A stretch of 64,000 nucleotides of DNA from Amorphophallus konjac. Taxonomy: Eukaryota > Streptophyta > Magnoliopsida > Alismatales > Araceae. The stretch is from contig CM040117.1 in NCBI GenBank assembly GCA_022559845.1, forward strand, positions 144,092,732 to 144,156,731. The letters run 5' to 3'. The position numbers were made by a program, and so were the translations under genes. Each line of letters starts with the position of its first letter. Position 1 is the first letter of the stretch. The notes under the pieces were generated by a model, which saw only the letters and a program-made list of their open reading frames with translations, made no database searches and was not told the DNA's origin. This document shows, one piece after another, positions 43,425 to 54,847 of the stretch.

Positions 43425-43512
43425 TGTAAGAAATAAACAAGCCAAACATCAGTAGCCTCTGGGAGGGCCTCGAAGCCCAAGTATCTCGACAAACAGATGA
43501 AAGGTGACACAA

Positions 43513-43530
43513 GTCCCACCGGTCGTGCCA
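43513..43530 (-). other. TE3 primer binding site
   Basis: Minus-strand TGGCACGACCGGTGGGAC, four bases inside the LTR end. It closely matches the primer site seen in many plant Ty3/gypsy elements (TGGCACGCC...). The primer tRNA cannot be named from here. Confidence 0.75.
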
Positions 43531-44659
43531 AACTTGTTCGCGACCTTTTTCTTTCTTTCGCAGGTCGATCGACCAACTGACTAACCGGTAGTCAAATGAT
43601 CAATTGACAACGCGGGCGTGCCAGTCACATGAGTGACAAGTTCATAATGCGCTCATTCTGACCCGTATCGGGTGAAAGTGAGGTTCGGTCGGGACCAGCA
43701 GTCCGCCATACCATAAAGGTTATGACGTTAATTACATCCCCCACGAGGAGGGAACACCTTTGATTAGTTGCCGAGATGATGGGCTATCGAGGCCAGAATA
43801 AAGGATGCAGAGCATGCGAGTGATCATGCAAGATGCTATGACTGACTATACACGATTTATTAGGGTGGACCCTAGTACATGGCGGAGGACTTAAGCCCAA
43901 AGACCACCCTCACGCATGACGAGACCTCCGACCAGGCATAACCTGACCTTTCACCAATGTCATTTGACATACCAAGGGAGGGGCGCACATTTAGGCAGGC
44001 ATTAATACGATGTGAATATTTGGGCCAAGGCATGATGGTCCAGATTCGAAGCATACCAATTCGAGCTTGAACAAGCTAATTTATTCAGTTCATTGACACA
44101 GTGACATGATTTGGCGTGAAACCGGTGCAGCGCTTGCGAAGAAAGGGGTTAAAATACTTGAAACGGTGCCCTGAAACGTAGGTATATGGTTTAAAACGGC
44201 GCCAGAAACTGTAGGTAAATGAAAATGAATGTATATTAAATCGGTGCGGCTTGATTGGGGCGTGCCGGGAAGGGCGCGGCCTGATTGGGGCACGCTGGGA
44301 AGGGCGCACCGTTTTAAGGTGCGCCGTGTATGAACGGCGCCGATTCAACCCAATTTCATAAAAAAAGGGTTTCGTTGGTTTATTTTTGGATTTATTAAAA
44401 TGTTTTTGGAAGATTTTGAAAATTGATCGAGTTGATTATTCAATGGATCAGCCCCAAGCCATCCAAAAGTCAAGTCACGGGCCCGCGCGAGGTTCATACT
44501 CGAGCGCGGCGATTGTTCCGAGTTTAGACTCGTTCAAACCGGAATTTCGGCAGCATCTCCCTGTCCCGGAGGATTTATTGGGGAGAAGCGGGGAGTACTC
44601 ACGTAGTGGAGCAACCCCTAAGGGCCGGGTGGCGCAACGGCGGCCGGAAAAAACCCGAT

Positions 44660-44860
44660 CGGAGAGGAAACCCTGAGGCCTAGCCTGCTAGGGGCATCGA
44701 GTCCGTGGGCATCAGTGAGTGCGTGAGGCGACTCGATATGGGAGTGAAAACCCCGAGGGCTAGCCTACGAGGGGCATGCGACCCGAGTTGCCACAACACT
44801 AGAATCGGGACGACCGATATAGAGAAGGAATCCCCAAGGGCTAGCCTACGAGGGGAACAC
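44660..44860. repeat. Threefold repeat AGGGCTAGCCTACGAGGGG in TE3 LTR
   Basis: Copies near 44668 (diverged), 44755 and 44840, about 85 bp apart, each preceded by AAACCCC or AATCCCC. No function recognised. Confidence 0.6.
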
Positions 44861-46145
44861 AACCCACGGCCACTACTAAGTCCATTAAGGACTGTAGGTT
44901 TTGAACTGTAGGGCTTGGCCCCATTGCTGTACACCCAATAGTCCGCAGGGACAGTCGTCATTGGTGGACGAGCCCTCTGTCGGCCAAATGATTGATGGAG
45001 AAGATTTGGGGAATGTCCCCCACCCCGGATGCTTGAGTGATGCTACTGAGCATACTCCCGTTAAGATGTAAGCGACACAGAAGGAAGCGGTGTGAGACAT
45101 CGTTTGACGGCGGCAGATGGACAAATGAATTGCTTAGAAACATATTAAAACGATGAAGCCCCACGGGCTGAGCAGGTCATCAGCAGCATGACATGTGATT
45201 AACACATAGCCCGAGGCATGGATATGTATACATATGTATGATATTCGAAAGCAAACCGACATGGGGCTTGCCATTGAATAACCGAAAACAATCCAAGGAC
45301 TCTTCCCCGCCCCTCTAGCCTATGAAGCAGAGCACAAAGGGGACGGTGAAGGGTCTTCTTCCCTTGGCGGAGACAGATAGAGATATGCACACAAGTACAA
45401 CTCCGATCGTAGAGCCCATGCATGGAGTATTCAATGCCGAGCCTGGCCATTGCATCGGAATCAAAAGAAAGAGAAGCCCGGGGAGGGGGAACGAATGATT
45501 CATATGGCGCGTAGGCATATCCAACGTCGGAGAAACTGGCTATACGATAGTATATATATTGGGGAAACCATCCAATGCACACTCGAAGGAGGGTTAGAGA
45601 GCAAGAGGGAGAGATACGACAACAATCACAATAGCTCTTCATTCATCCTGTGAACAACACAGGCATACATATATGCAGAGAATATATATTCCGACGCCGG
45701 CATTGTCACTCGGCCGCCGTTTGCATTCATGAAGAAAACGATTACAGATGAAGCAAAAAGGGCAAAGGAAATGGTGAGAGAAGGGGAGGTCAGGCTCGTA
45801 TCATCGCCCCTCCCCTTCCTCACTTACATTGTATCAGGGGAAGAAAATCAGGGAAGAATGGGGGAGGGGCTCAACGGGAAGAAACACGGAGACCCACCTA
45901 GACCCTTCCTTCTGAATGAAATATCGGATCCCTGGCTTCTCTTCTCCGGCTCCGGCGGTATTCCGAGTACCAAGTGAGGAAAACGACGGCGAGGGACCTA
46001 CGTAGACAACCCTACTTCTCCCCCAAGCTTTTCCTCGGACGAACAGGGCCTTCCTCTCCGATTTGCTCTCTTTTTTTTTTTTTTCCTTCTATGCCCTCTT
46101 TCTGGCTCTCTCCCTTCTCTTTCTTTTTTTTTTGCCGAAGGCAGG

Positions 46146-46270
46146 CTATATGTAGCCTTGTGTTAATCCGGCGCCCTGGGAAGGGGCGCGCCAGACTTGA
46201 TGGCGCCGGGACGCAGACAGGATGGAATTGGCGCGCCGGTTTGATGGCGCCGTATTAAGGGGCGCCGACA
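46146..46270 (-). promoter_or_regulatory. Likely TE3 LTR promoter
   Basis: Minus-strand CATATAG box at 46146-46152. Upstream of it are five GGCGCC or GGCGCGCC palindromes within 110 bp, and downstream is an A/G-rich leader. The arrangement fits a TATA promoter with a palindrome cluster. Confidence 0.5.
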
Positions 46271-46999
46271 TTCCTTCACACGCTGTTTTAACTTGTTTGC
46301 TTGGCGCAGCTCGGTCGATGGGTCCGGAGATGATTCCGGAAGTTTCCGTTGACTGCTCCTTTTGCCCAGGCCTTTGAAAAACCTTGACGTGGTGTCGAGG
46401 GAGCTCTCGATATGACGAACGGCCATGATCAGACCTCCGCGTGTGTCTGGCCCGAGCATACGGATATCCTGCTGGCACGGCCTTCGACACTATGATCTGT
46501 GCTTCTGGTCGAGACGGACTCGTGCTCGAGGCTTCCTGGCGGGATGGTGTCGCATCCCGGATGATTCCGCCTTGAATGGCGATCAATTGGCCACTAATGG
46601 GCCCATTATGACGAGGGGCCAAACCCATGTCGGGTGATCGGGGCCCTCTGCTGACAGAACCTTCGGCCCCTTGTTGTGGACGGCCGAGGATGTTTTTCCT
46701 CCTTAGAAGAGCCATTGGGTAGACCGTCGTCCTTGGTCGGGCGACGGATGCAGGGTAGCGGCATGACGAGGTCGATGCCGGATCATTGGGCATGCTTGAT
46801 CGCGCTGCCGGTTGGTTGTGGGTTCATTCTGACTCTCCTGAGGTAAAGTCCCCCGGTGCTCATTTCAAGGCAGCTTAGGGGCTCCGTCAACTTGAGGATT
46901 CTTTGATAAGTTGACCTTCATCGGCTTCTGTGCTTCAGTGGGGCGTATCACTCGTCTTTACGGCTTGGTCGCCGAAGGATCATATTTTGAGTGCCAACA

Positions 47000-49093
47000 G
47001 GTGGGGAACTTCATTTTCTGGTGATAGGTAGATGGCACCGCTTTTATTCGGCTAAGGATTCCCCGGCCGAAGATGGCGTTGTATGCTATCATACCTTTAA
47101 TCATTATGAAGTCCACCATGACCGTAACGGTTTTGGGTGGGGTGCTGAGGGTAACCGATAGGCTTAGGGCTCCCTCGGGATAGGTGGCCAGGCCATTGAA
47201 CCCGCAGAGAGGGGTTCGGATCATGCGGAGTTTGGATGGATCCTCCCCCATTTTAAGGAAACAATCATAAGATAGTACATCAGGGGCACTCCCATTGTCA
47301 ACTAGAATCCTATCTACGTTATAATGGTTTATCGTAGCCGAAGTCATGCGGGAGTCGTCATGCGGGGTGCTCAGCCCTTCCAGGTCTCGGTCGGAGAAGA
47401 CTATGACCTCGGGCTCACTCGGCAGGGCCTTGGGAGGCTCTATGGCTCGGCTCACCAGCTCGGCATGACGCTTCCTTCCTTGGCTGCTATCGCCTCCTGA
47501 TGCCATCCCTCCGGAGATGACGTTGATGTGGACCCCTCGTGGGGCATTGTCGATCTCCTCTGAGGCGCCTCGGTCCTCCGTACGCTCGGCTATGAATCGA
47601 GCTAGGTGACCCTGACGGATGAGGCGCTTGATCTCGTCTTGGAGCTGGTGGCAGTCGTCGGTGTCGTGCCCGTGATTGCTGTGGAACAAGCAGTGCTTGT
47701 TGCGATTACGGCTCTTCGACCTCATTGGCTCAGGTTGGTGGAGGAGACCCGAGTCTTTGATTTCTTCGTAGATCTCATAGACCGGCGTGGCTAGTGGGGT
47801 GTACCGCTCGTACTTTTGTGATGGTTCTTTGCGTTCCTCATCATAGTTCCGCCTTTTCCCCGAACCTGAGCTTGGCTCGAAAGCCCGCTTCTTGTCCCCC
47901 TCCCGACCCGATCCGGTTGTGTCTCGGTAAGCACTGAGCACCTCTTCGCACTTGGCGTGGCGCAACGCCAGAGTCACTAGCTCGGAAAGGGTCGAAGGAG
48001 GGTAGAGGACAAGTTCGCGGTGGAGATTCTCATCCCGGGTGCCCCCAGTCACCGCGGTTATGGCTGAGGCGGCGTCCAGGCTGGGGATTCTCAGGGCTTC
48101 CGACTTAAATCAGTGAATATAAGCCTGGAGTCTTTCCCCTTGCGCCTGCTTAAGGGCCAGGAGCCCCGCTACCGACCTTGGGGGGGCACTCCCAGTGAAA
48201 CTCTCTTTGAAGACTCGCCCAAATTGCTTGAAGTCTCGGATGGATCTGGGGGCGAGGGCCCGGAACCATGCTTGCGCGCCTTGGACCAGGGTGGTCACGA
48301 AGGCTTGGCACTTGATGGCGTCGGACGCTCCATGTAGGGTCATCAGAGAGTCGAAGCTGTCGTAGTGATCGGCCGGGTCGCCTTGGCCGTCGTAGAGCTT
48401 GAAGGTCGGGATGGAGGTTCTGGGAGACACCTCTACCTTCAAGATATACTCGGAGAAAGGGGACTTCTCCTCATCCTCATCGGGAGAGGCCTTCTGCAGG
48501 GCACGCAGGGCGCACTCTTGCTCTGCGAAGCGTCTCTCGAACTCTCGTAGTCAGAGGGATAACTTCGGCTGCTGTTGTGTCACGGGGTTGGGGGGCACGT
48601 CTTGGCGATCCTCGGGGACATCGGTCTCTGGGTTCCGACGGCATGCTCTCGCTTTTCCGCTCCTAAGTGTGGAGGAAGCCCCTTGCTCCGGAGGCGGAGC
48701 CTGCGAGGGTCCTCCAATCCTGTTGCGGATGATCTGCTGGCCGCGGAGAGTGAAGCGGCCTCCGATAGTGTGGTGATATGCATCCTCGCGGGGAGGGCTC
48801 CCTGACGGGGCGCGTGACCTTCCATCCCTAGCTGCCTAGGTCCTCATGAGTTCCACGAGGATATCCAGTTTTACGTTGAGGGCTTGGAAGGCGTCTGTAC
48901 CACCGTTGGGCGGTAGCCCTACTGCCGCAGGGGGGGTGGTGGTCCGTCGACGGGGGCACTGGCATTGGAGGGGGGATTCTGCGAGGCCCGAGAGGGGCCA
49001 TCCCCCACCGCTACCATGGCCTTTCCCCTGTCGCCGGCGGAACTCCTCCCTGAGCTCCTTCGCACCATACTGGCTCTTTGTGCGATTTCCCAC
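47000..49093 (-). pseudogene. gag: TE4 Gag and start of protease (Tat lineage)
   Basis: One minus-strand frame from just after the primer site to the TE3 insertion, with stops at about 48836 (TAG), 48550 (TGA) and 48110 (TGA). The Gag core has IPTFKLYDGQGDPADHY and AWFRALAPRSIRDF; the knuckle-like motif is CLFHSNHGHDTDDC. Protease follows with the active site ILVDNGSAPDVL and the AIFGRG block. The frame ends at KFPT, where the TE3 LTR begins, so RT and integrase should lie on the far side of TE3, outside the window. The start codon is unclear. Confidence 0.85.
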
Positions 49094-49104
49094 AGATGGC
49101 GCCA
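49087..49104 (-). other. TE4 primer binding site
   Basis: Minus-strand TGGCGCCATCTGTGGGAA two bases inside the LTR end, a form common in plant Ty3/gypsy elements. Confidence 0.75.
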
Positions 49105-49106
49105 GA

Positions 49107-49868
49107 TGAAGAGGCGTGATCTCGCGCTGGTCCTGAGCGGGCAGTGGATCACCAGATTGTGAACTACAAGAAAGGGAAATGGATCAGGGGGCCCACGGAT
49201 GAGTCCCTGGGGAAAACCCTCCGATGCTTAAGTCAGTGGAGCTATGGTGGGAGCGATAAAGGGAAGAGATAGCTTCTACGCGAGATCCCTCTCCACCAGA
49301 AAGGTGAAGTGGTTCCTGCTCAGGAGTTTAGGACGTCTGGTTGGCCTTACCTTCCGCCAGAGGGTATCCCTGGTTTAAATAGTGCGCCGTCTTCCGAAGT
49401 CCCGTAAGTCGAGGGGTCTTAGGTGGGCGTTACGTCCTCGACGTGGGCTTTTACTGCCTTATCGTGGGAGCGTTATCACCTTGGGGAGCTGGAGTCCCTA
49501 ACCTTTATAACTTCCTACTCACAGAGGACTCTTAACGGCTGCATGGATAAGGAATCGTCGGCCATTCCGAGCTCAGAAAGGCCAGCCATATCTGGGCGGT
49601 AGGCTTAGCTTGGATGAAGATGGGTCGGATCGGTCGGCATGCGCCTTCTTCTCCCGGGCGGAGAGATGGCTCGGGCATGGACCTTTCCTGTGACCTAACC
49701 GACGCTCGGGCCTTCCAAGCCTAGAGGCCGCCTAGGAAGGTAGTATCCTCAAGCGAATCTTTTATTGGGCTTTTTGTCCTAAGTGGGCCCTGTGGGCTGT
49801 CACTTGGGCGAGCATGGCCTCGTTTGGTCCTGATGGGCCTAGTTCGGCTGCTCTTTGAATGGGCTACA
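49107..49868 (-). repeat. TE4 5' LTR (about 762 bp)
   Basis: Inner end set by the primer site. The outer end is inferred from TGTAGCCC on the minus strand at 49868. TATA-like CTATTTAAA on the minus strand lies at about 49373-49382, followed by the CATCGGAGGG block frequent in Tat LTRs. The following bases GAAAT (49869-49873) would be the TSD; the partner is not in the window. The purine-rich stretch just beyond the outer end could alternatively be a polypurine tract. Confidence 0.6.
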
Positions 49869-50207
49869 GAAATCCCCCTCTCCAGCCTACTCTACCTATG
49901 CCCCCACCTTGGCCAAAGCTCGATTCCGGGAATAGTTAATCCGCGATGGAGCGAACATCTCACCCCTTCGCTGAAGGTGTGAGTGCTCTCCTGCGCTAGT
50001 AGCTCATATCCCTGGACTGAGCTAATCGGCTAGAGAGAGAAAGAAAAGAAAAGGAAAGAAAGAAGTCATGATGGAAGTGACAAACAAAGATATTTCATTG
50101 ATATGAAGTGTCGAGGTACATCATTGCTCGGGGCTTCCCCGAGGAACATAACCTCCGAAGATAAAAAGGAGCAAAATTGGATACAAAAAAGAGGAGATAA
50201 AGTAAAG

Positions 50208-51361
50208 CTACTGCAGAGGACGCAGAAAAATGTCTTCCAATTCCAAGAGGCCTAAGGAAGGATATTGACTTAGCTCTTGCAGTCGAGACTCGATAGGTTT
50301 CAACTGCGATAATTTTTCATCTAGGGAGGCAAGTTGCCCTTCGGCTAGGTCCGCTTCCTCTATGGTTTGAACCTCCAGGCGCTCAGTCTCCTGAAATTCA
50401 GTTTCGGCCTTGGCAAGTTCTGCACACAGCTCCACTAGCCGCACTATGAGGGAGGATCGGCATTCTGAAGTAGTGCTAGCAACATTTCTTAGTTGCCCCA
50501 CGGTTCTCTTAATGAAGTGGCAGCTGCTCGACAATCAGCCCTCTCTAATTTTATAGCCGCCAGCTGATCGGATACCTCCCGGCTAAGGTACTCCCGCCTG
50601 TTGGAATGCTTCAGCAACATGGTAACCCGCGGGGTCCAATCATCCATTGGGCACCCAAATGCCAATAGTGAGCGGGAGAGGTGTTCTATCAGACTCCTCA
50701 ACTGCACATAAGTCAAGCCCGGGGAAGCCGACATGGGTCGCTAAAGATTATCCAGAGACTGCCACACCATGTCACTAGAAAATTGTAAACCTAGTGGCGA
50801 AGTCTCGGGGAGCTGAAAGTCCACCTTGCTATCCACCTCAGCCCAGATATCGTTGCTCGCCCCGAACGACGTCGATGGCATGATTTGCAAGGCACCAGCG
50901 TTGGACTCGACAACGACAGCTGATACAATTGGAGAAGTCTCAGCTACAACAACTTCTTTGCCTACCCCCTGAGGTGAAGCCGTGCCGGCCATCTCGATAG
51001 CCGAGGATACCCACTCCTCCTGTGCAGTCCCACCGGCTTCTACGAGAGAAGATTCCTCAATGACGGCCAAGGCCCTAGAAGCATCGGCCTCTTCTTCAAC
51101 AATTTCTCCCGCTTCTATCTCCGAGAGGCTACTCTGCTCCAGTAGCAATTCTTTACCGACGGCCGGGGTTTGAGATTCTGCAGCTTCCGTTGGGCCACCA
51201 ACTTCTACAATTGCTCTGGGTCCTTCTAAAGCTACTGCTACCGCATAAGTCTATGGAAGTCATAAGGCGATGGGCCGCAGAACTGGCGCAAAGGTCAGTT
51301 GGCCGGTGCCTAAGTCTGGAAGAGGTATGCGAACCGTCACAGTTGGCGGCGCCACCTCAGC
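50208..51361 (-). pseudogene. TE8 gene copy, last exon (coiled coil)
   Basis: Matches 6060-7211 of the TE3 gene and ends at a TAG at 50208. It keeps Gln where the TE3 copy has TAA at 6450. One frameshift lies near 50510-50530, and a stop is at about 50740. Coiled-coil segment with SRLQELSQYPSLGLLEL. Confidence 0.65.
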
Positions 51362-51442
51362 CTGCATCACATATATATATGTCAGCCAGCCAAGTTGGAA
51401 ATGACAAGAAATGCTACAGGCGGGTGTCAAAACACTTCCTAC

Positions 51443-52464
51443 CTCGACCGGCACTATATTTAAGACTCCAAGAGTGGCCTCTGATGGTTCCGGCCTTCCT
51501 CCTGCGATCGGGTATGATGGCCTATGCTAGATTCCTAGTAACCTCGGAGGGCTAAATGTCAAGAAGTCACTTTCGTAAGCTGAAGAAGCCCCGGCATCTT
51601 CAGTTTCTGTATCAGCCAGTGGAAGCTCGTCGTCACTGGAGCCACCACCGTAGTCAACCTGCTCGGAGGAGGAAGAGTCTTTGGCCTGCTCCCAAATCTC
51701 CAGCATATGATCAAGTGTCGTGCTGCTAAGAGTGACTCCCTTAGCCGGAGCCTCCTCAACGGTTTCTATCTCGGGAGCATCAGCTTGATGAATATCTTGG
51801 GGTTCTTCCCTTGAAGTCACCTGCTCTCCAACAGCAGCTTCTCCAATGACCTCGACTTTGGGGAGCATCGTCGGTTGAACATTGACTGGAAGCAAAAGCA
51901 ATAAACAGTCAAGACATGACTAAAGACACGGTGGGCCACTGAGCTCTATGGATAAACTGCAAGTTACCTTCCATCTCCTGATGTGGTGTTGGTGAAGGTA
52001 AATCTATTTCAACGAAAGCTGGAGGGGCTTCCTCCTCTCTCTCTCTGGCCACGGCACCCGTCACTACCTCCAGCCCAACAATGGAACAGTGCCAGTAGCT
52101 ATAAAAAGATGATCAGCGAAAGTGGCAGAAACAAGTGAACAAGTAACGGAGGAACGAAATGTTACCTTCATCTTTGGGCCCTTATGTCCGAGTGCCCTCA
52201 AATTCGGCAAACGAAGGGACCTGGGGAGGAGCAACAACTGGTTCCTCTCCAGTAGCCCTCCTCTGGCGCGCTCGTGTAGCACGGGTGTCTGCCTTCTTGG
52301 CCTTGCTAATGTCCTCCCCGACCTGGGACCTAGTTTGCTTCCATGAACGCTAGGAGGCAGTGGCATCATGGTCGGAGCCGGCTCCGGGATGTCAAAATAA
52401 GAAGGCTTCTCTACCATGGAGATCAGCTCCTTGTAATGCCGAGTCACCTCCATAGAGAGGTGAG
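51443..52464 (-). pseudogene. TE8 gene copy, middle exons
   Basis: Exons 51443-51885, 51968-52098 and 52166-52464, separated by GT-AG introns 51886-51967 and 52099-52165 and bounded by introns 51362-51442 and 52465-52542. Junctions match those of the TE3 copy at the same codons and phases while intron bodies differ. Encodes the acidic SSSSEQVDYGG region and the basic segment. A small deletion breaks the frame in the 51968-52098 exon. Confidence 0.6.
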
Positions 52465-52542
52465 CTGCAAAGGTGCATGGGTGAGAAAGATGCATGCCGA
52501 GCATGAAAGAATCGGCTTGAAGCTGAAACGAAAGACAAGCAT

Positions 52543-54847
52543 ACCTGGCAGCCCTGTGTACCGGGGAGTAAGCGACCAATAAAATAGTGGGGGCACCTTG
52601 TCTCGGGAAGCCGCCTCACGAACAAGCCAGCAAACATCACCTATCTTCTCGCTCTTCTCCACCAGCTGTGCCAAATCGTCATGGCCGCGAGAAGATAAGT
52701 GATAATACAGGCCCAAGTGGTCCAACCCCCAACCATCATCATACTTAAAAGATATTAAGAGCTGGTGGTCCAAAATGGCTTCTAATGAGCCGATAATTGA
52801 AAGCCCTTGAGAATGAAGCAGGGTAAATATCCAAGGGGTATTGGAATACAGGCATTCCCACCTATCCTAGCTCCCTCCTGATAAAAGTCCTATATGGATG
52901 AAGACGATCAACTTCTGGACACCAGCCCGCCACTATCGGAAAGGGCTCCTCCGCCGGGATGGGAATCGTCTGAAGAACTGTCTGCTCGCTGCTAACCCGG
53001 CATAACCCCCAAAGTGTCTTGACATAGTCATCCTTCTGAATTTTTGGCATCTTCGGGTCAGCCTTGGACGACGACACTTCACAGCCTTCCTAGCTTCCAA
53101 ATATGCCATTACCTCCGTATTGGACCAAGATTTCAGCTTCTTCAAGTAAGTCGGATCAATGTCTAAGGCAGGTTCTGGCAGAGAATCTAGAAAATGACGC
53201 TCAGCAACATGCCAGCAGTCTTTGCGGGAATTACGGTAGAAGCCCGTCCGTGCATTCCACTATTTGATAAAGTTCGGAGTCACTATGGGCAAACGAGCGG
53301 GGGATGGCACCCTGAAGGACACATCTTCCCGGCGGTGGAAGTAATGCCACCATGTACGAGCTTCATCTATGGTCGTCTGGCCAGCACAATGTTTGCTCAG
53401 AAGATTAAACCATGCCGAGGAGGAGGGGATGTTCTAGTCATACCCAAAATCCAGACCGAAGCGGAAGGGGTAGTACGGCTCCAGCCACAGAAAGCCGCTC
53501 TTTCTAAAGACAAGGACACTAGGACGGATGGCCAGTACCCAATCAACCAGCTCTGACTCCAAGATTGGCCTTGTGCTCTTGGTGCCGGCAAGTGGATGAA
53601 TGAACTCCTCTTTCTCAAATAGGCGGCATTGCCGCATCTTATTAACAAGGGCGCTGGAGCTAGATGCCAAGCTCCAAAAATGTAGAACTCCTGGGGAATC
53701 TACCGGGACTGTGGTCAACTTCCCCCGAATAGTAAAAAGCTGATCTACCATTGAAGACGGCTCAGCACTGGCAAACTCGATCATCCTCGGCATAGGACGA
53801 TCAGACTGAAGCAATTGGGGAGCTGCCTCAAGAAACAAAGTGCAGACCCAGGCGTTGAAGAAATGCATCAGACCAACTGTCCATGAATTTTTGGGGATGC
53901 GTGATTTGTGCAGATCCCCCAACATCTTGTAAACAAGGCATAAAGCCACCGGGCACAGGGACAGCTTCGTCCCCCAGGCCATTAGACAAGCAAGATAAAT
54001 GGCCTATGGTCTAATTACTGTCTCGTCCCCCTGAGGAATAGCGAACGAGCAAAGCCAATAAGTCATATACGCAGCACAGTGCGTGACTGCATCAACTCCT
54101 ATAGGGTTTGGGCCCCCTTGTCGCCCTCTCCTTGAAGTGGTGGGGAAGGTTGTCTGGTGACGGGCCCTCTTCTTTCGCTTCACTACTGTCGGAGCAAATG
54201 TGGGAAAGTCTTCATATTTCCGCTCCCCACCAAAGAAATATTGAAGCCACATGCCCATCCGCACGCGCCTCTTCTCGCCAGGCTTCCGCGCTTCTCGTGA
54301 ATCAAGCGTCAAACGCAGTAGGGTGCGGTATTGCTTCATCAAATAGCAATAGGCAAAGCCTGTGAAGTACTTGGCTTCGCCGTCCGTCTGGTCCTTCAGC
54401 CAGTCCAGAAAACAAACTTCTTCATATGGCTCCCCGTCTATCGGCAAGCCACTCAGCTGGGACAGACTCTAGAGATCCAGTGAATTTTCTCCCTCTACAG
54501 TTTAGAAAGTATTGTATTCCGAGCAGAAGACTTCGATCATCCCGCAGCACAAATCTCGAGAGATTGGATACCGATACCAGGAAGCATATACGATGTGATA
54601 AACACTGGCATGCACCGGGATTGGAGCATACTGCCGCAGCACATAGTCTGTGAATTCAACAACCCCCGGCCTCAAAGCATGAGCGTCAGTGGCTTTAAGC
54701 TCTCCAAACCATCCCACGGAGATCTAATGTTTGAAGCGGACTGCCAGGCAGTCCAGAAGAAAAATCTCATCTCGATACCCCCATTTTAGCGGGGCGAGGA
54801 ATAAACCATATATGGGCTTCTCTCTGTCAATGCACCCGGCAGTCTGA
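52543..54847 (-). pseudogene. TE8 gene copy, first exon (plant-mobile-domain-like)
   Basis: Matches 2540-4852. Readable blocks include MPIDGEPYEEVCFLDWLKD and LSLCPVALCLVYKMLGDL. Stops fall at several points, among them a TAG at about 53432 where the TE3 copy has Gln, and two where it has Trp. Frameshifts lie near 53070 and 54770. It is cut off at 54847 by the TE7 LTR. Confidence 0.65.

Larger units (their letters stand above)
43535..46999 (-). repeat. TE3 5' LTR (about 3465 bp)
   Basis: Minus-strand ends TGTTGGCAC and CGCGAACA, giving matching TGTT..AACA tips. The outer end falls exactly where the TE4 protease frame stops making sense (after KFPT). The inner end lies next to the primer site. 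Features: minus-strand TATA near 46150, A-rich leader 46050-46140, CTACGTAGG block near 46000, GGCGCC palindromes at 46155-46270 and 44196-44345, and a threefold repeat at 44660-44860. The 3' LTR is outside the window, so no LTR-LTR comparison is possible. Confidence 0.7.
49869..54847 (-). mobile_element. TE8: fragment carrying a second copy of the spliced gene
   Basis: Homologous to 2540-7510 in reverse. Similarity begins at about 49925 and ends at 54847, where the TE7 LTR starts. It should be the antisense gene of a plus-strand TE3 relative whose pol is not in the window. The bases 49869-50207 are the 3' flank of the gene, with an A/G-rich run near 50040. Confidence 0.6.

Noticed and set aside
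46146..46793. 215-codon minus-strand ORF
   Set aside because: It lies within U3 of the TE3 LTR, has no recognisable domain, and has G/C-rich composition that favours chance open frames.
43535..46999. Host protein-coding genes among ORFs of 60-150 codons
   Set aside because: None shows a domain, splice pattern or homology I can recognise, and the interval is bounded as one LTR.
49869..49890. Purine tract beside the TE4 LTR taken as evidence for a tandem LTR-internal-LTR-internal arrangement
   Set aside because: The sequence to the right matches the flank of the antisense gene, not a TE4 internal end; a chance purine run next to an insertion is simpler, although not excluded.
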